64,000 nucleotides of DNA from Candidatus Allofournierella pullicola (lineage in GTDB: Bacteria; Bacillota; Clostridia; Oscillospirales; Ruminococcaceae), in NCBI GenBank assembly GCA_019114225.1, contig DXFW01000019.1, forward strand, positions 1 through 64,000. The letters are read 5' to 3'. Made by a program: the position numbers and the translations under genes. The notes under the pieces are model-generated. The model did not search any database, had not been told where the DNA came from, and worked only from the letters and a program-made list of their open reading frames with translations. Below, piece after piece: positions 39,201-48,212 of this stretch. Each line of letters starts with the position of its first letter. The first letter of the stretch is position 1.

Positions 39201-42200
39201 CATCTTGTTGGTAGCCGCCACGATCTTGTTACGGATGGTGCTGGTCTCGGCGGCGCCGGGGCTGATGTAGTTCAGCCCCTCGCGGAACTTCTCCAGCAGG
39301 CGGTCCAGGTCCGCGCCGATGGAGGTGGCCATGGCGTAGCTTTCGTCGGTGACGTCGGTGGCGCTGTGCACCCGCACACTGCCGGCCGCGGTGGTGTCCG
39401 CTTCCAGGGATGCGGTGATGTCGCTGTCCACCAGGCTCACGCCCACCGCCGCGCCCACGGCGGCCCGGCTGCCCGCCGCGAAGGCAGACACGCCGGTGTA
39501 GCTGTCGCCGCCGTAAAGGGCCTGCACCAGCACGTTGGCCATGGCGAAAATGTCCTCGCCCTGGGCGTTCTGCCCGGTGACGATGGCGGTCTTGAGGGTG
39601 TCCACGGAGTTGGAGGTCGTGAGGCTGCCGCCGGAGAGCAGCGCCGCCTTGACGATGTTGTTCACCACCGCCACGGCCACGCCCGCGTCAAAGGAGATCC
39701 CCTTGGTGTTGGTGCCGCTGGCGGCGGCCTGGGCCAGCTGCTTGTTGGTGGCGGAGCCCAGGGTGGGAATGTACTCAAAGGCTTTGTCCCGCCGGGCAAT
39801 GGGGTCGCTGCCCGCCACGGAGACGGTGTCCACATCGTCGCGGAAGTTGGCCAGAATGGCCAGGGACGCGGCGCGGATGACCCGGTTGCCCAGGGTGGTG
39901 ACGGCCTCGCCGGCGGTGGTCTCAGTGCCGATCATGGCGGTGACCACCGCGTCGATGAGGTTGGTGGCGAAGGAGGCGCCCACGCCCACCGAGCTGCCGG
40001 GCTTGCGGGCGGTGGCCGCCTTGGCAGCCATGCCCAGCGACTTGTCGGCGCTGGCGGAGGCGGTGGTGTAGACCTTCTGAGCCTCGTTGGCTTCCACGCG
40101 GATGTCGCCGCCGGCGGTGATGTCCGGCTCGGAGGAGGCGGCGTCCCGCCCGGCGATGGTGGCGCTGGACACAGCGTTGATGATGGTGATGGCGGCGGAA
40201 CCCGCCACGCCCACGCTGGAAGCGCCCACGCCGGAGACGGCCTGGGTGGAGATGGTGTGGCCCACGCCGTCCAGCTCGCTGCCGGTGGCGAATTTGGTGG
40301 TGAGCAGGGCGGCAAAGGCCTCGTAGAGGTCGTTCACCGCGAAGCTCAGCTGGGTCATTTCGGCGCTGATCTTATCCAGCACCGGCACCTGCAGGCGGTT
40401 GCCATCGCCCAGGTAGGGGATCCAGTTGCTCTCTTCGCCCATCACGGCAAAGACGTCCTCGATGTAGGCCGTCAGCGCGTCGGAATAGAGTTTGGCGTTC
40501 TGGTCGGCGGTGTTGGTGTCGCCGGTGAGGCTGGCCTTGATCTGTTCGGTGAGAACGGCCTGGTATTCCTTGGCCGCCTCGGCCCGCTGTTCATCGGTGG
40601 GGTCCTCCAGGCCCAGCAGTTCGTCCACCGCCTGCTTCTGCTCTTCGGTGAGGGCGGGGCTGCCGCCCTGGGCCAGCTGGAGCAAAATGGACATGAGTTC
40701 ATAGCCCAGCACCCGCTTTTCGGCGGCGTAGGCCATCATGGCCTGCAATTCACTTACCAGGTCCGCGGTGAGGGCCTCGTAGCCCCACTGCGCGCCGTAT
40801 TCCGCATAGGGATTCTCCGCGCCGGTGTAGCTTGCGATCACCTGCGCGATGACATACTGCTCCAGACCATAGACGTGGTCCATGGTCAACGGGGTGTTAT
40901 TGTCCGCCTGGTAGGCGGCGAAAATGAGTTCTTCCAGAAGTTCGGTGAGGGTGCGCTGGCCCGCGCCGTCCACCACCACGTCGTCCACCTTGACCCAGTC
41001 TTCCTCTTTCAGGTCCTGCTGCCACAGGGCGATGGCGATCATCTCTTCGATGGCTTTGGCCAGGGTCTGCTTATCCTCGTCGGTGAGGTCCTCTTTATCC
41101 TTCAGGGACAGGAAGATGTACTCGGTGCTGGTCTTGAGGGCATTGTCGCCCACCGCGCCCAGCAGTTCTTCCAGATGACCCGTCTGGAGCATATAGTCCA
41201 CCAGCAGGTCGTAGGCTTTGTCCAGCAGGTCGGCCTGGGCCTTCTCGTAAATTTCGGCAGCCACGGTGATGTTACCGCCGGCGGTCAGTTTGCCCTTGCC
41301 CACCTGGGCGATGTTCTGGTGGTCCACCATGTTCACAGCCACCGCCGCGCCCACGCCCACATAGCTGTTGGTGGTGCCGGCGTTGGAGGTGATCTTGGCG
41401 TCGGTGTCGTTGCGGGAGATGACGGAGATGTCCTCGCCGGCGGACGCGTCCACATCGGCGATGAGGGCACGGGAGAGGTTGGTCTGCAGGTTCACGGCGA
41501 TGGCCGCCGCCACCTGAATGCTGCCTTCCATGGTCTCAAAGGGGCTGCGTCCGGCAGCGGCCTTTTCCACAGAAGAGGTGTTGACGTTTTTGGTGTTGAC
41601 GCGGCCCGCCAGGGCCTTGCCGTTGTTCAGTTTCTGGTCGGCGGTCTGGTCCGCCTGGCTTAGGTGTGAGCCGTCGGAGGAGGTGCTGCCGCCGGGGGTG
41701 ATGGTGCCTCCCACCAGGCCCTCGGTGCCCGACGCGCCGGCGCTGCCGGCGTCCTGCCCGGCGCCGCCGCCCGCCGCCGGAGCGCCCTTCACGGAGGCTT
41801 TGACGGTCTGGGTGACGCGGCTCACCGACTGGGCGGCCACAGAGATGTTTTTGCCCGCCTTGGCCCGCCGTTTGAGCAGGCTCTCGGCGCTGTCGTTGAA
41901 CACGTCCACGGCCACAGCCGCGCCCAGGCCCACATTGGTGCCCGCGCTGGCGGCGTCCGCGGTGAGGAAGCGGATCATGCGGTTTTGAGCCGTGAGGGCC
42001 ACGTCGCCCGCAACATCCACGCCCTGGCCGGCGGATTCACCCAGCTCGGAAAGGACGTACACGCCGGAAACGCTGGTGGCGGACACGGGGGTGACGGAGG
42101 TGCCGCCGGCGGAGCCTGCCGCCGCGAACACCCGCTCGCTGCCCATATAATAGGAATCCACGGTCACGCTGCCCAAGGCCGCGTCGGTGGGCTTGGTGCC

Positions 42201-45200
42201 GTCCAGCGCCAGGAACACCACTCCGTCGGGCACAGAGGCGATGACGTCGATACCGGTGACGGCCACGGCAATGCCAGCCCCCACGCCAACGCTGGAGCGG
42301 CTGTAGGATTTTTCATCTTCCAGGGGCAGCATGCCCAGAGAGCGGCGGGCCCGCTTGCCGCTGGCGTCCGCCACGGTCTCCAGGCGGCTGTCGGCCACGC
42401 GGGAGACCACGGTCAGATCGGCGCCTTCGCCCAGCCGGTATTCGGCGGCGGGCGCAAGCTCGGCCTTGGAGTTCAGGGTGATCACATGCACGGTGATCGC
42501 GCCGCCCAGCATAGCGGTCTCGGCCGGCGGGATGTGGCCGGACTTGGCGATGGCGGAGGAATCCACACGGCGGTTCTCCACGGTCGCGGCCAGGGCCTTG
42601 CCCGCGGTGATGACGCCCTGCTCGATCCGGGCAGCGGCGTTGTGGGTGAACGAAGTGACGTTCACGGCGATCCCCGCGGCGGTGTTGGTGGGGTCCTTGG
42701 TGATCTGCACCTTGCCGAAGCCGGGGATGACGGCGATGGTGGAATTGTTGTAGAGAGAGCCGTCCGCCCGGGTCTGGGAGGTGGTCTCGCCAAAGGCATG
42801 CAGCTGCACGCCGTTTGCGGCGCTCACCACACCGGCGGTGTCGATGAGGGCCTGGATGTCGTTGTCGATGACGGCCAGCGCCAGCGCGCCCATGGCCTGG
42901 GTGCGGGCCACATCCTGGTTCGGGTCAGTCTCGGCCACGCCTTTGTTGAACAGGCTGCCCAGGGTGTTGCTGCCGGTGATCTTGCTCAGCGCCCAGGCGG
43001 GGGTGCCGGAGGTGCCGGTGCGCATGCCCAGCACCGACTCGGTCAAGCTGACCATGGAGCGCAGCGACTGCTTCTGGGTGGGCTGCTGGGTGAAGGTGGG
43101 GTTGCCGTACTCGTCCACATACACACTGATGGGCGAAGAGATGGCGTAGGTGCGGTTGCGGATGAGGCTGTCGGCCTCGGCGCGGACGGTGCCGCCGGTG
43201 CTGACCACCGAGGCGGTGCTGCCCGTTCCGTCGCCGTAGTTGCCCACATACACCCCGGTGCGGCCCAGGGCAATGCTCACCGCCACGAACACGCCGCTCT
43301 TTGGTTTCATGCGGGCGATGTCGGTGGGGCCGGCAACGCTGGCGGCCTCGGTCTCCAGGCGGCTGCGGGCGTCCAGCAGGACGTCGCCGCCGGCGGTGAT
43401 GGAGGAAGCGTCGGTGACGATGGTCTCAGTCTCAGCGATGGCCACCGCGCTGGAAAGGGAGAGCAGCGCCTTGGGGAAGCTGCCCTTATCCACCGCGCTG
43501 ATGTACACTTCGCTGTCGGTGCGCAGGGCAGTGCCCGCGCCGCTGGAAAGCCTGGCCTCGCCGTCCACCAGAACGGTGGTGCGCGCCTGGCCCCAGGCAA
43601 AGGACAGGGGGATGTAGCTGAGCAGCTCGGCACAGTCAAAATCCACCAGGGTGGAGGCCAGGGCGTGGATGGGGCCCTGGGCGGCATTGATACTGCCGTG
43701 GAGCAAAATCTCCGCGGTGGGCTGCTTGACGATGACAAAGTTGGGGAAATTGGAAGCCACGCCCGCCATCACGTCCACCATGCCGGAGGTCTGGCGGATG
43801 GAGGCGATGAGGTCCACCGCGCCGGCGGCGTTGAGGGACGCGCCCTCGGCCACCACGATACGGACGGTGGGAGAAGCTTCGTAGAGGCCCACGCCGTATT
43901 CCATCGTGGTCCCGCTGAGCTCATCTTCCGCCACGGTGATGGTCAGTGCGTCTTCGGCCAGAACGTCCGGGTCCTCGGCTTCGGCCAGGACGAGGATGTG
44001 TTCGCCGGACACCGGGCCCAAAATCTCCACTTCGGGCGCCTGAAGGACGACGGTGAGGCCGTCCGCCAGCAGCTTTTCAACGGCGATCTTGCCGGAGGCT
44101 TCCACCAGCAGGTTGGACAGATAGGTGGCCATGCCATGCACGGCGGCGGCCAGATTGACCGTGACGTCCACGGTGGGGTCCAGCGAGCGGCACACCACAT
44201 AGTCGGTGAAATCCTGCGCGGTGAACTCGGCGGTGGGCACATTGCCCAAATGGACGGTGCGCTTGTTTTCCAGGCGGTCGGTCACGGCGTCGAGGCCGCT
44301 GCCGAAGTGGATGTCCATGCCCTGCCGCAGGGCCACCGTGTTCAGAAGTTCCTCCACGATGTCGATGGACAAATCGGGCAGCAGCCAGATAACGCTCTGG
44401 GCGTTCAGGTGCAGGCCGTCCCCGGTCTTGTAAATGCGCTCTTCAAAGTGCACGTCGCCCAGGATGTCCTCGCCGTTGAAGATATACTTCGCGGCGAGGT
44501 TGCCGGTGAGGTGCAGGCGGTCGTAGCCGCCGTTTTCTTCCTCGTTGATGGTCACGTCCAGGCCGAACACATCGTGGAAGGCGCTGGTGGTGTCCAGCGT
44601 GATGACGTCGTCGCCGTCGCCGCCGGAAATGACGTACTTGCTGCGGTACTGCAGCTGGTCCTCTTCCAGCCCGTATTTGGAAATCAGCTGGGAGAACTCC
44701 TGGTAAAGGTTGCGGCCGTTGACCATGGTGAGGCCGCCGGTGACGGACATGGTGTCGGCCCCGGCGCCCAGGTCCACCGTGAGCTCGGTGCCGCCCAGGT
44801 CGATGTCAAAATTGTAGAGGGCCATGAACTTGCCGGTGCGGGGGTCGATGCCGCTGCCAGCGTAGACGTTGGTGGAGTTCACCAGCCGGACCAGGAGGTC
44901 GTCGGTGCCGTCGCCGGTGTTCACGTTCACCTTGGTCATGGTGCGGTTTTCAATGTCCTCGATGAGTTCTTCCATACGCTGCTTGATGGCCAGGGCGAAC
45001 TGGTTGGCGGTGTCCTGGATGACGTCGCCGGTGGAGGAGGTCTGGGAGGCGTTGTAGATGTCCTTCACCGCGTTGAAGATGGCCAGCGGATCGGAGTTGC
45101 CCACGCCCACCGTGGCGCTGGGCGCCTGGGTCACCTGCAGATCGATGCGGTCATCGCCGCCGCCGCTGCTCACATTCACCACGGCCACGTTCTCGGTGTG

Positions 45201-46331
45201 GATGACCACATTGTCATCCAGTTCGGTGCCCTCGTATGTAAACTCCAGGGCGTTTTTGATCTGCACCTGCTCTTTGGAGGAAAAATACAGCCCGGCCAGC
45301 AGCACGTCGAAGCCGTCCGACATGAAGTTGCCCTGCATGTTGGCGCTGCCGTCTGACGGCTGGCCGTTTTTATACTGTTCGGAGACGATGGAAATGGTTG
45401 CGTAGGGGTAAACGCGGTCATTCTCGGTGAAGATGACCGAACTGACGGAATTGTCGTTGTCCGCCGGGTCGCTGGGGTCGGGGGCGTCGCCGCCGGTGAG
45501 GTGATAGCCGATGGCGTCCAGCAGGTCGTTGTAGAGCTGGCTGCCGGCGGAGAGGTCCACGTCGCCCTCGTAGGTGCCTGCGGTGACCACGATCTCAATG
45601 TTGACCTTTTCCCCTTCCAGCGAAGGCAGGTTGGTCTTGAGGTAGTCCACCGCGCCGTTCAGGGCATTGACGATGGCGCTGTTGGCCGTGTCGTTCTTGA
45701 AGGCTTCGGAATCCAGCGTTTTGCCGTTCACCGACAAAGTGGCGCTGCCCTCCGGCACCATGAAGTCCTCTTCCACTTCGGAGCCGCCGTTGTCTTCCAG
45801 AACGCTGCCGTCGGTGGGGGGCGTGGTGTCTTCCGGCGCGTCCGGATCCACCACGGAGCCGCCCGCGTCTTCCAGTCCATCCCCGCCGTCGGGTTCCGTG
45901 CCATCGGTGGGCTCGGTGCCGCCCGTGGGTTCCGTGCCGCCGGTGGGCTCGGTGCCACCCGTGGGCTCCGTGCCGCCCGTGGGCTCGGTGCCACCGGTGG
46001 GCTCGGTGCCACCGGTGGGCTCGGTGCCGCCCGTAGGCTCGGTGCCGCCCGTGGGCTCGGTGCCGCCCGTGGGCTCGGTGCCGCCCGTGGGCTCCGTGCT
46101 GTCCGTGGGTTCCGTGCCGGTCGGCGCAGCCGGGGGCGTATCCATCGGTTCCGTGCCAGACGGCTCCGCGGCCTGCGTTGCAGGCGCGGCAAGGCCGCCG
46201 CCCGGTTGGGCAGCGGCGTCTTCGGCATGAACGCTGACGGTCAGGAACAAAGCTGCCACCAGTGCAGCCAGCAGCGCAAGAATGCGCTGTGTCCCCTTCT
46301 TTGCATTTTTCGCTGTCAAAGAGTCTCTCAT
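21231..46331 (-). CDS. Giant 8366-residue beta-strand-repeat surface protein, membrane anchored
   Basis: An uninterrupted 25.1-kb gene with RBS AAGGAGG. In order: a signal peptide (about 1-36, ending SVHA); a TEPTGG linker (45901-46116); a region with acidic Gly-Asp turns ([18 protein letters not shown]; about 44.6-45.2 kb); thousands of residues of repeats of the form G-x-V-x-V-x-A plus VGAAVAV-type strands, like filamentous haemagglutinin or Fusobacterium LktA-family adhesins; a helical insert (about 40.25-41.27 kb); Tyr/Asn-rich domains (about 25.5-28.5 kb); acidic helical segments (about 23.9-24.4 kb); a heptad coiled coil (about 22.4-22.85 kb); and a C-terminal CWCCWLC-plus-Leu membrane helix ending [13 protein letters not shown]. 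There is no LPxTG. The likely role is a very long surface filament for adhesion or biofilm, secreted by Sec. Function is inferred from architecture only. Confidence 0.93.
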   Translation of the reverse strand: MRDSLTAKNAKKGTQRILALLAALVAALFLTVSVHAEDAAAQPGGGLAAPATQAAEPSGTEPMDTPPAAPTGTEPTDSTEPTGGTEPTGGTEPTGGTEPTGGTEPTGGTEPTGGTEPTGGTEPTGGTEPTGGTEPTGGTEPTDGTEPDGGDGLEDAGGSVVDPDAPEDTTPPTDGSVLEDNGGSEVEEDFMVPEGSATLSVNGKTLDSEAFKNDTANSAIVNALNGAVDYLKTNLPSLEGEKVNIEIVVTAGTYEGDVDLSAGSQLYNDLLDAIGYHLTGGDAPDPSDPADNDNSVSSVIFTENDRVYPYATISIVSEQYKNGQPSDGSANMQGNFMSDGFDVLLAGLYFSSKEQVQIKNALEFTYEGTELDDNVVIHTENVAVVNVSSGGGDDRIDLQVTQAPSATVGVGNSDPLAIFNAVKDIYNASQTSSTGDVIQDTANQFALAIKQRMEELIEDIENRTMTKVNVNTGDGTDDLLVRLVNSTNVYAGSGIDPRTGKFMALYNFDIDLGGTELTVDLGAGADTMSVTGGLTMVNGRNLYQEFSQLISKYGLEEDQLQYRSKYVISGGDGDDVITLDTTSAFHDVFGLDVTINEEENGGYDRLHLTGNLAAKYIFNGEDILGDVHFEERIYKTGDGLHLNAQSVIWLLPDLSIDIVEELLNTVALRQGMDIHFGSGLDAVTDRLENKRTVHLGNVPTAEFTAQDFTDYVVCRSLDPTVDVTVNLAAAVHGMATYLSNLLVEASGKIAVEKLLADGLTVVLQAPEVEILGPVSGEHILVLAEAEDPDVLAEDALTITVAEDELSGTTMEYGVGLYEASPTVRIVVAEGASLNAAGAVDLIASIRQTSGMVDVMAGVASNFPNFVIVKQPTAEILLHGSINAAQGPIHALASTLVDFDCAELLSYIPLSFAWGQARTTVLVDGEARLSSGAGTALRTDSEVYISAVDKGSFPKALLSLSSAVAIAETETIVTDASSITAGGDVLLDARSRLETEAASVAGPTDIARMKPKSGVFVAVSIALGRTGVYVGNYGDGTGSTASVVSTGGTVRAEADSLIRNRTYAISSPISVYVDEYGNPTFTQQPTQKQSLRSMVSLTESVLGMRTGTSGTPAWALSKITGSNTLGSLFNKGVAETDPNQDVARTQAMGALALAVIDNDIQALIDTAGVVSAANGVQLHAFGETTSQTRADGSLYNNSTIAVIPGFGKVQITKDPTNTAAGIAVNVTSFTHNAAARIEQGVITAGKALAATVENRRVDSSAIAKSGHIPPAETAMLGGAITVHVITLNSKAELAPAAEYRLGEGADLTVVSRVADSRLETVADASGKRARRSLGMLPLEDEKSYSRSSVGVGAGIAVAVTGIDVIASVPDGVVFLALDGTKPTDAALGSVTVDSYYMGSERVFAAAGSAGGTSVTPVSATSVSGVYVLSELGESAGQGVDVAGDVALTAQNRMIRFLTADAASAGTNVGLGAAVAVDVFNDSAESLLKRRAKAGKNISVAAQSVSRVTQTVKASVKGAPAAGGGAGQDAGSAGASGTEGLVGGTITPGGSTSSDGSHLSQADQTADQKLNNGKALAGRVNTKNVNTSSVEKAAAGRSPFETMEGSIQVAAAIAVNLQTNLSRALIADVDASAGEDISVISRNDTDAKITSNAGTTNSYVGVGAAVAVNMVDHQNIAQVGKGKLTAGGNITVAAEIYEKAQADLLDKAYDLLVDYMLQTGHLEELLGAVGDNALKTSTEYIFLSLKDKEDLTDEDKQTLAKAIEEMIAIALWQQDLKEEDWVKVDDVVVDGAGQRTLTELLEELIFAAYQADNNTPLTMDHVYGLEQYVIAQVIASYTGAENPYAEYGAQWGYEALTADLVSELQAMMAYAAEKRVLGYELMSILLQLAQGGSPALTEEQKQAVDELLGLEDPTDEQRAEAAKEYQAVLTEQIKASLTGDTNTADQNAKLYSDALTAYIEDVFAVMGEESNWIPYLGDGNRLQVPVLDKISAEMTQLSFAVNDLYEAFAALLTTKFATGSELDGVGHTISTQAVSGVGASSVGVAGSAAITIINAVSSATIAGRDAASSEPDITAGGDIRVEANEAQKVYTTASASADKSLGMAAKAATARKPGSSVGVGASFATNLIDAVVTAMIGTETTAGEAVTTLGNRVIRAASLAILANFRDDVDTVSVAGSDPIARRDKAFEYIPTLGSATNKQLAQAAASGTNTKGISFDAGVAVAVVNNIVKAALLSGGSLTTSNSVDTLKTAIVTGQNAQGEDIFAMANVLVQALYGGDSYTGVSAFAAGSRAAVGAAVGVSLVDSDITASLEADTTAAGSVRVHSATDVTDESYAMATSIGADLDRLLEKFREGLNYISPGAAETSTIRNKIVAATNKMGAVKLQEKANQVSGSIGGKLDAVPYSSNLLKAFGLDLTKATSKTSGLDASVSGSGAQVAGVQPQTSSLNVAAAIALAFTEHHTLARILGNVTSQTGDVQAKAENVVNFRNRATGATVTTAPAGANTVAAAVAVTLNENTAEASVASGVTLNAAKDVSVTADTTQNLTGNYPGYMSAQAVAASIATGMLGKLGVAGAVAVLTDKADTLALVGGNVTINAGGDVRVAAKDLSKLAIRALGANIGAQTVGVGAAFAMLHSFSNIHAQMGDNLTAQANSLTVTAHRPLVDESMYQFPFDWSDLLTVSNQDATVGETDKGLMHITLPDDLDHIRQIKVECTLGTDDLLDVLDMINYLATVNYYVEAISGSLHHGAAGAANVAGTVAQLLTENSVLASIGGNAALTLGKNGQGESLTVRADSSAESRVIAGSASLGTAKAGAGAVVSLAQMNDKAEAKVGGGQAGRAINAAGDVTVAATAKNIVWDVTSADAVTGSALLTLGGGFNLVESSTAALASVGDGVTVNAAGRFAVDADNDFELALIAANMGLAAGSANVAAGGTVAWTDIHNETGARVGDNAVVKAAGVALTADSADRVMEILASVSGAPSGTANAAATLAWFATSSETMALAGSGAHLEALSGDVLLHAFNESDLLAALVSLSASGSSTAAAGATVLVQQFNQKAHAGAGVSENSAVTAQKATLLARKGKVLVESKANNRSLAAGAALAPTGSTTLDLAGAYVHNEFASEAVSRLGDNTKAEAWDSIGILADADNLVVSGAGAVAGSGSTTAALGGSATTVIFKNVVQALAGEHCDLTAWALDNGSTAGIQTANRQDRRRGVVVHAYSAEEIYMAAVAGSVTGSSTANLVGVADTLLVQNIVNAHVGNNSRVSAGLNSAANKDVDGDGQSDDSHGEGEILVEAKDDTFVVNFGGALSASGSATASLGGTVVTILFEKQVSAILDGGENEIHAEKSITVDADSTDEMFLLAATFGVTGGTVAAGGAGNILLFENAVQAHLGGQITSGGDVKVTADTLIDLYNVALSVAGASTAGVSGAAVVTSFKGLTEAVLLAGASVNTPGKLNILANSKEFITADGAGVSGGGTAGVSGTVDVILSENTVLAIVQDNADGTKPLIRASSITLDALDDYQLIGVAASAAFGGTAGAGVTAIITLADNTVAAGIGANYAVQTSAGDVLVNALSKRDIRTYAGSVGGGATAGIGAVIMALVVGGKLDDDSAKALAEHFHPADLLAGMKAKTPAGAKGVYDEHDAAWLSEALAGSGNSYSDVPVDDEYDGADQYVSEDFNKDYTVTQDQDGTVTAGEPGADLTVDPVGEGSSDADEAYKIYEGFKNVASAAFTRAFIGANTTVTSADDITVRATDQLNASLGTVAFGASGAVGVGVGMAVAILNGTVEAWAGEGSVLSAKGGVTIEAVAESPLLIGSDLSGQDEASNDYLNKQDNGFDVQDLTIHALSVSGGVSGTAGVGVALAVVHLGSTVSARLLGSVEEANALTIRAVSDYQHIVAATLGLGGGMAGVSASAAATVFDGNTRASVEGTGSLRDVADIRVETQVNNTAVSAAAGIAAGMGAVNAGAAVAINKSLVETFIAQGVSIGGVRTPDITLNALVNSGAKAFTLGVAGGAVAVGAAVALAKTAPTVHTYIGAAPDADQFAAPGTVNAGSITIRNDVSTTAESYAANVTGGAVGVTAQVLLVFNTANLFAGLDRVNVNAGNVDIGSALHASGRAYVASLTGGAVAVGMVVSTVLLQAENIAQVDVSGVEMNAANLNLYTGRESDRNTSSAEALALAAGAGAVSAGLNAAVADNNTKNIARILGGKEAGSHRLNVSGALNLGSYGQATANAQVWGVNAGAISVLGSAAVALLRAEQQANVDGGNITAGSLSARSGLNEGLDHMKYVDLDKLPGGNIVAAPAEDVDASEENAAVFAGLITGSGGAVSAVVNVAAAYGRALTQAVVAPFSLALSGKADVFAGGTANVLAQSFNQSAGAITAAVIVNTAYSQSEFVAILDIPAGSSVTADSVSVATDYTASAVAALAPSAGGADLSGAALQVNVGVANADSRGTAAVTGAGLLSAGALSVTGQGVATSRVYSVTPVASLTAVKIAANVLVALLDAENLAYIQGVEVENAAITVNARLNAADGQGVSALLANNIKGSGVSVSLASARSNTAVALNRSVNKAFMDSVKVTAGAALSVTATANSLASASAADPGTSVELLSLGVNVIIARADGTFAAYINMAEDRPVSAASVTVTNTYNARAEAVSRQPNQGVGLLDAGTNVAYANAGALAEAAITGNGSVTTNSVTITLNGTATADARIAGTKVNVQGAELAVNVVDAIVSARQQAYIGQPEGGSASAVNVTALGGISIRASLNDSADTGAKAIVGSNGSDSGVSVSIIGGKASRASAEMNGLSTAHIRTTGSIVTTGQLALRNAARSWAMANIDDAAVEVTLVNASLVLTDALASGTFKALAQAGALTAGSVDIANTYYAESHSATGPAGGVGVNLVNTDANRADAETSATADASLKVTGSASVTNSVNIANTGYLLAEALGRTRKVNVSGVSIAVTVVDAVLKGGQTADAQFDGEAVIGGQLNVNSEIVRSGGYGIATAQAGGSGGADVSLVGAGVNDVSAQSATVNTASLTGAGTLNAGSVSVRAKSLTEAEATAKSGVSVGLVLLGSLNASSSTHDKVDVLVEGITVKSSGAFTAEAVGNTVSEAVAASEGGGGLVTAGVNTATAKVGGSDAAPQTVRVTVKRSFIEAARDVTLRAYNTGDARANIEKGLNVAAGSLTVSVLPTNAWYDTGVDVLEDAVVRSTTGSVSVLSEDAPKGHSEARGTTIGIGVNASVTYGENTADTANTITVNGTLDSSEALNVEAVSAAQLNAATYADGGGFFSGTTLWSKNTLNRAVSILIGENSALLANYGDLIVNAVGGSRDRILTRSEVSSGGVVALGTATALVNIDSDVKVQIGKNALIRARFSAVNIYADASQAGVETNVSADASGLGVAPNSTANVNTSLNADVVIAGTAGEPAIIEGRDVEIIARNGEVDIYTYTYAKGSALGAAVNAISNPKTTLTADVNIAGADITGHDSLHIYASTQPAYRDANIDVRATIQLNAAGEALARAGGSTTAHSNTVLGSGVILRGATVAVTRYGFDGGRIRRDARKGGFIIKETSTSHPFESGGTVAVNGGTALYLGDAAGGVYIDISEHKGQLTVREVGVKEPDSFYTTAGNTVILRDISNNLPGVADFTHDGKNASGSVIVYNQAVLPRVIITNSSGFDVQLNGIYVSNSGFIQPSVFGISHTINNVAYDKPEVRTEFSGTGGVQVSGFVSNTDGHVEFVWTGEEGGALTGVDSVTNISSGTTVSPVWAHDLLVKGAASVGTASQAFNAYVFSGSNGVVNIEASGDVFVNIVPVTLIIVDQDNKELERHDDPVYIERVVSLNGNVEMDLQEGVQATMIAGTTTVTIPVPGTLSYITSATVELAKAYTLTGKDVLDYYLQGYDAAERLYRYLLPNGTLLYMDAWGNVSRIEEGGAETAVGDFEFVKDTSGNVVEIRLSEGISIDLSTGDLTVEADASYEVLLEAVSASWFTSKGLLTGGGEARIRLVTASTYKDGDTTLTDGDTLQEMDVRLILALSTADIDYYYLSGLQPTMDAIAGASDKTYYYFLLHDKGSDSLRFYAFTGGSTETQDVEQENKDTFNREHLNISDGRPVTNTLSDGVTYYEAKFDEEARTTHEWRGATHVGKVRDGASTDPFTVPNFLGTGYEVVWNYDNTMTIGGAAVGLVYISGLGYTVAPGQNLSGDAAGLYQALSGVYWMPDVEWTVESSVEVDGITYTANGKKNGRDVFNFAEFAWTRRNDNKDKPTTQKYQTRTYTMYSYSLRFTYVKMQPVTSSLSTEYYTSGVKYTGFGEEVYEKPDGTLYEHYDVTKDEYTGKLTPEAEYRLISQVYYMQNAAGSRVTVDGQEIWSYLSEATARTVNGKHYYVVDSHPGSGLYLEAADQNGVTVYTLVSQSMSAPETVLPEDENYQHDTGKVTFTFKVDNKDVTITLTPNNAATGETEYEDQTGSDGKKYTIVYKAATDNTEAGWYLRTTTTTGEGDDAVTTTNDTALADPVKVLESTSYAVLNRYDYDENGNPTDETTRYLLDGAQAYIDVAPGRKETGVNYQIGTLDASGTLVANTAGLYVVWDGKAYLLMDPTAMFEAYGTETGGLEAELVENKEATGNTLLKTKDGAVFKNATGDTVYLNQMEKGSYSTAEDVSGGLLILRPGSPVGDDEEPTVLITGPLADIPVKEIALPQNNRVNGSGYRVTDTLYLTKSGLVLTLVLNADGQVTFSAKFDGVTYTSDKIVATDLGDLGTLREYTLNEEGKRVYTVNGKTTAYTLNGDQLSTIDENGQLVVLTPEESMAILYEEMPKANDATFTIKAGEEVYLERLTDQIAKDLAGNYYYSEDGENYWFNAEFTPQTDSKPYEYGGAIHDHQLTGTVSVGGTVYLTISQAADTSETSATYGQTILYYELDQKEILVGSDGSVTLLGENSRTLKLEPNAEVEYLFGYVSAGEDLDGADPANKKSVTIQLSNEKGSLVDGDTATKHEDDTDIRTNGGNVIILVPKSAAGTIGTELDALEIDMNGGALVIQSYTEGQQPVDEIVVDTFISSSEDVTLKPTVVDGAEFHVDTEGNITGETLDVVNGGTADLDAGGSISMGDITADGGSTVDFDAEGSVETGDITADGGSTVDFDAEGSVETGDVTADGSTVDIDAGEDYTGGGLELTGGSEMDVTAGGSATIPTATVDDSTLTAQTGDDFRFERITGVSGDGKNTNVTIYAKGVVGRLLPDGKDAVISFGEGANGSNATLSVSGEKSVGEADSCLQLDIPETLTVQIPKAGDIWIDGIVEGEKDAEQFTGRGEDGTMLTGDVIDAMEGDDTIVGVELNAQTPEAIAALLLERALDEADATGKAEQLLKDITAALEKTLTPALGTEEAFEEALEKLDTTPETIEKALKELDELLQALEEAKDPDEPEDPADAAQQEQNRKRLRQLLDELLVLTLRVPEADEDEGQPGDEPGQDEPLKALMADEDLIPLYWAALTDEEKLALVEEKLWEKVEYPEPAEDDRDFRDLTLAIGESTGESSVTNKGSITITQNEGTFTAREVVSGYENVTITAPYIAGAEGLTNVTGTDLVLTALTGSIRDLTIDQRDWVEHTVVDVSELQKAPDAMPAAGSWRITRNALTGLLEMNFFIDFTTISVDDHEIATTLTATAAGDISITEVRGDLGLAKAESTQGGNIDLTVTGGSLLDTNASPDGLNLVTTGSASLTAREGTIGAAEAPLNVAVGDTLTTLSQGNTWLITPEDLTLIADVLDENARLDVVGGKDLTVSNTEGDLNATRLHAGGDLSVTSPKGSTHVNELKAGGTLSMDSAENITVDEALGDVTVKTVKAGGDISLNIQGELKDVAADPVKDLAEAQAEAARAEAAQKALEQQLAARQEYLDALESQQKDLEQQLADLEAEHKELEEQLQEALQQPEPDQAEVTRLEKELAKLEGEMDEIQQQLNDLEGERQSHEAEKQAIEAALDQAKQKAEAARKALEDAQKALEGAPDASITAGGNVDILLENGGSVGEAGNALGVDVGGVLTIAAGEDETLKGVWLESPSDQPLNIAPLEAEETIVINTVGGVAPAGSTDPDWNGLDFTAPDLTLNSTAGDTGTKERPIETMADRISAMGDNVYIHNHKDTELGEIVADETANIVSDGNITAGSGPNDKVVAGDAELTAKGDVGSEDAPIRIEADEVSAQGGSVHLESEGDVVVDTIVAGKDVTIRTDGSVTDKGTADAITSENLTIEAGGHIGTKDNPLNIHVWGKVDLTAGIPWIYVLNSYTHHESPWTEPEKPVEVLQTVVEQTRRRWTADDEPEPAEKPQDENVDDEVPKAPPEQQTSGGTCWCCWLCLLLLILVIILLAVVLWLLWLLWRRRKEEEEEQASR
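24928..25053 (-). repeat. 63-bp tandem repeat inside the giant gene
   Basis: Two adjacent 63-bp copies (24928-24990 and 24991-25053) differ at one synonymous base, with partial copies on both sides. The unit encodes 21 residues including [17 protein letters not shown]. Near identity at the DNA level implies recent duplication. Confidence 0.9.
45901..46116 (-). repeat. 18-bp tandem repeat encoding TEPTGG
   Basis: Twelve consecutive 18-bp units encode ten TEPTGG hexapeptides flanked by TEPTDG and TEPTDS. Third-position variants (ACC/ACG, GGC/GGA) show moderate age. The array forms a Thr/Pro linker just behind the signal peptide, likely surface-exposed and prone to copy-number change. Confidence 0.9.
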
Positions 46332-46395
46332 GGAAACGCCTCCTTCGCCCCCGGCGCGCCCCGCGCCGCTTTATTCTCTCGTTCGGTTTTCCCGT

Positions 46396-47430
46396 TTATT
46401 CCGTGATGGTGTTCAGCAGGTCTTCGGCCTGCGCGCTGATGACCGGGTCGGCGTCCGCCCCGTCATATCCGGCGGCAAAGGCAAGATCCCCGGCGGCCTG
46501 CTCCATGTCCGGCTCGCCGCGCATCAGCTCCGCCGCGCCCCGGCCGTAATGGCTCATCTGCAACGTGCTTTGCAGCTGGATGGAGCGGCTGTAGTAGTCC
46601 ACCGCTTCGTCGTAGCGTTCCAGCAGCAGGCAGCACAGCCCGGCGTAGTAGCAAAGGGAATCGACGGTGTCGTCCAGCGAAAGGGCCGTCTCAAAAAGCT
46701 CCAGGGCTCCGGCGGTGTCCTCCCTTTGCAGCTTTGCCAGCCCCAGGCCGGTGAACAGCCCCGCCACATCGGTGTTCTGCGCGCCGCCGTTGGCCTGCAG
46801 CCAGACGGCGTGTTTCATCGCCTCGTCGCCCTGGCCCTGGGCCAGATAAAGCTGGGCCAGCAGCAGCCGCATGTCTGCCGCGGCGGGCTGCAGTTCCAGA
46901 TAGCTTTCCAGGTCGGCGGCCAGGGCCTGGGTGTCGCCGCTGCCCGCGTGGAGCTGGGCCAGCACCAGATAGGCGTCTGCCAGGCCGGGGGCCAGCTGCA
47001 CCACCTGTTCCATGGCTTCTTCCGCTTCGTCTGCCCGGTCCAGGATGGTGAGCAGGCAGCCCTCCTTGAGCAGCAGTTCCGCCTGCAGGGTCGTGCCGTA
47101 TTCCGGCTCGTAAAGTTCAAGGCAGCGCTGAATGCATTCCAGCGCCTCGGTATATTCCTCGGCGGCGATGTGTGTCTCGGCCAGCCGGTAGTAATCCTTC
47201 AGGCCGTCGGGCTGGGTGAGGGTCTGCAGCTTGGTGCGCAGCCGCTCCAGCCGGGAGGCGTTGACATAATCGGTCTGCTGGGCCAGATAGGTCTTGGCGG
47301 CGTTGCTCTCTTCCGCCGAAATTTTCACCGTGATCCAGCTTTGGGCGCCGAAGGTGAACACGAAGGCCAGCGCCAGAAAGGCTGCGGTCCAGCGGGCCCA
47401 CGGCTTTATCCTGCGTTTTTCCTGCTTCAT
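46396..47430 (-). CDS. Membrane-anchored TPR protein
   Basis: A 344-residue protein from the ATG at 47430 (RBS GGAAGGAGG; the more upstream Met lacks one). It begins with a basic N-terminus and one membrane helix (about 13-31), then an outward domain of tetratricopeptide repeats: recurring patterns such as YYRLAETHIAAEEYTEALECIQRCLEL, DAYLVLAQLHAGSGD, LLLAQLYLAQGQGDEAM and LCYYAGLCCLLLERYDEAVDYYSRSIQL. TPRs mediate protein contacts. It ends 65 bases before the giant surface-protein start on the same strand, with no terminator between, so the two are probably co-transcribed. A role in secretion, folding or assembly of the giant protein is plausible but unproven. Confidence 0.85.
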   Translation of the reverse strand: MKQEKRRIKPWARWTAAFLALAFVFTFGAQSWITVKISAEESNAAKTYLAQQTDYVNASRLERLRTKLQTLTQPDGLKDYYRLAETHIAAEEYTEALECIQRCLELYEPEYGTTLQAELLLKEGCLLTILDRADEAEEAMEQVVQLAPGLADAYLVLAQLHAGSGDTQALAADLESYLELQPAAADMRLLLAQLYLAQGQGDEAMKHAVWLQANGGAQNTDVAGLFTGLGLAKLQREDTAGALELFETALSLDDTVDSLCYYAGLCCLLLERYDEAVDYYSRSIQLQSTLQMSHYGRGAAELMRGEPDMEQAAGDLAFAAGYDGADADPVISAQAEDLLNTITE

Positions 47431-47497
47431 CCTTCGGCCTCCTTCCGCCCCCTGCGGGGGCATACGTCTCCGTTTTTATCTTACCAATTAGAAAGTT

Positions 47498-47535
47498 AAA
47501 AAAGGAGAGCCTTACAAAATTGCAAGGCCCTCCTT
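47498..47535 (-). terminator. Terminator of the two-component operon
   Basis: Minus-strand hairpin AAGGAGGGCCTTGC ... GTAAGGCTCTCCTT (47535-47502) running into TTTTTT. It lies 11 bases after the response-regulator stop. Confidence 0.85.
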
Positions 47536-47546
47536 GAAAAAAACTA

Positions 47547-48212
47547 TCACAATTGTTCAAGCAGGTATCCGCCCCGGAGGGAGGCGATCTCCAGCCGGGA
47601 TTCATCGCTCCTCAGTTTTTTGCGCAGGCGGGAAACAAGGGTCCAAAGGGCGTTGTTCTCCTGCTCCGCCCCAGCCCCCCAAACTTCCCGCGCCAGCTCG
47701 CTGCTGGGCACCCGCCGCTCGGCGTTTTGCGCCAGCAGCAACAGCACGGTGAATTCTTTTTGGGTGAGCTGAATGTCCCGCCCGTTCACGAACCCTGTCA
47801 GAGACACGGTGTCCAGCCGCAGGCAGCCGTAGGTAACATAACGGCGGCTGTCGCTGCTTCCCCGCAGGCGGGCCTCCACCCGGGCCACAAACACCTCCAG
47901 ATCGTAGGGCTTGGTCAGATAGTCGTCGCCCCCGGCGCGAAGGCCCTCCACCACGTCCCGGTTTTCTCCCAAGGCGGTGAGGAACAGGATGGGAATGTGA
48001 TACTGGCTTTTCAGTTCGCGGCACAAGTCCAGGCCGTTTGCGTCGGGAAGCATGATGTCCAGCACGATGAGGTCCACCGGGTGCCACTGAAGCTGCCCGC
48101 GCGCCTCGGCGGCGCTGGCCGCTTTCAGCACCTCGTAGCCCCGCAGGCCAAGCACTTCGGCGTTGATCCGCAGGATGTGAGGGTTATCCTCCACCAGCAG
48201 GATGGTGCTCAT
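47547..48212 (-). CDS. OmpR/PhoB-family response regulator
   Basis: A 221-residue protein. The receiver domain (1-115) has acidic residues Glu8-Asp9, phospho-acceptor Asp52 in VLDIMLP, Thr in FLTAL and Lys in TKPYDL. The C-terminal winged-helix domain (about 125-221) has LTQKEFTVLLLLAQN and ALWTLVSRLRKKL, as in OmpR/PhoB regulators. The start ATG overlaps the kinase stop (ATGA), so the pair is a coupled two-component system. It is encoded immediately upstream of the TPR/giant-protein unit but separated by a terminator; control of that unit is a guess from position. Confidence 0.95.
   Translation of the reverse strand: MSTILLVEDNPHILRINAEVLGLRGYEVLKAASAAEARGQLQWHPVDLIVLDIMLPDANGLDLCRELKSQYHIPILFLTALGENRDVVEGLRAGGDDYLTKPYDLEVFVARVEARLRGSSDSRRYVTYGCLRLDTVSLTGFVNGRDIQLTQKEFTVLLLLAQNAERRVPSSELAREVWGAGAEQENNALWTLVSRLRKKLRSDESRLEIASLRGGYLLEQL

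Noticed and set aside
30681-41663. 3660-codon rightward open frame opposite the giant gene
   Set aside because: Same antisense effect; composition is not protein-like and no start signal is present.
41985-45356. 1123-codon rightward frame opposite the giant gene
   Set aside because: Continuation of the same antisense shadow.
45901-46116. Regular repeats considered as a CRISPR array
   Set aside because: Unit length is 18 bp with no spacers; it encodes TEPTGG within an open frame.
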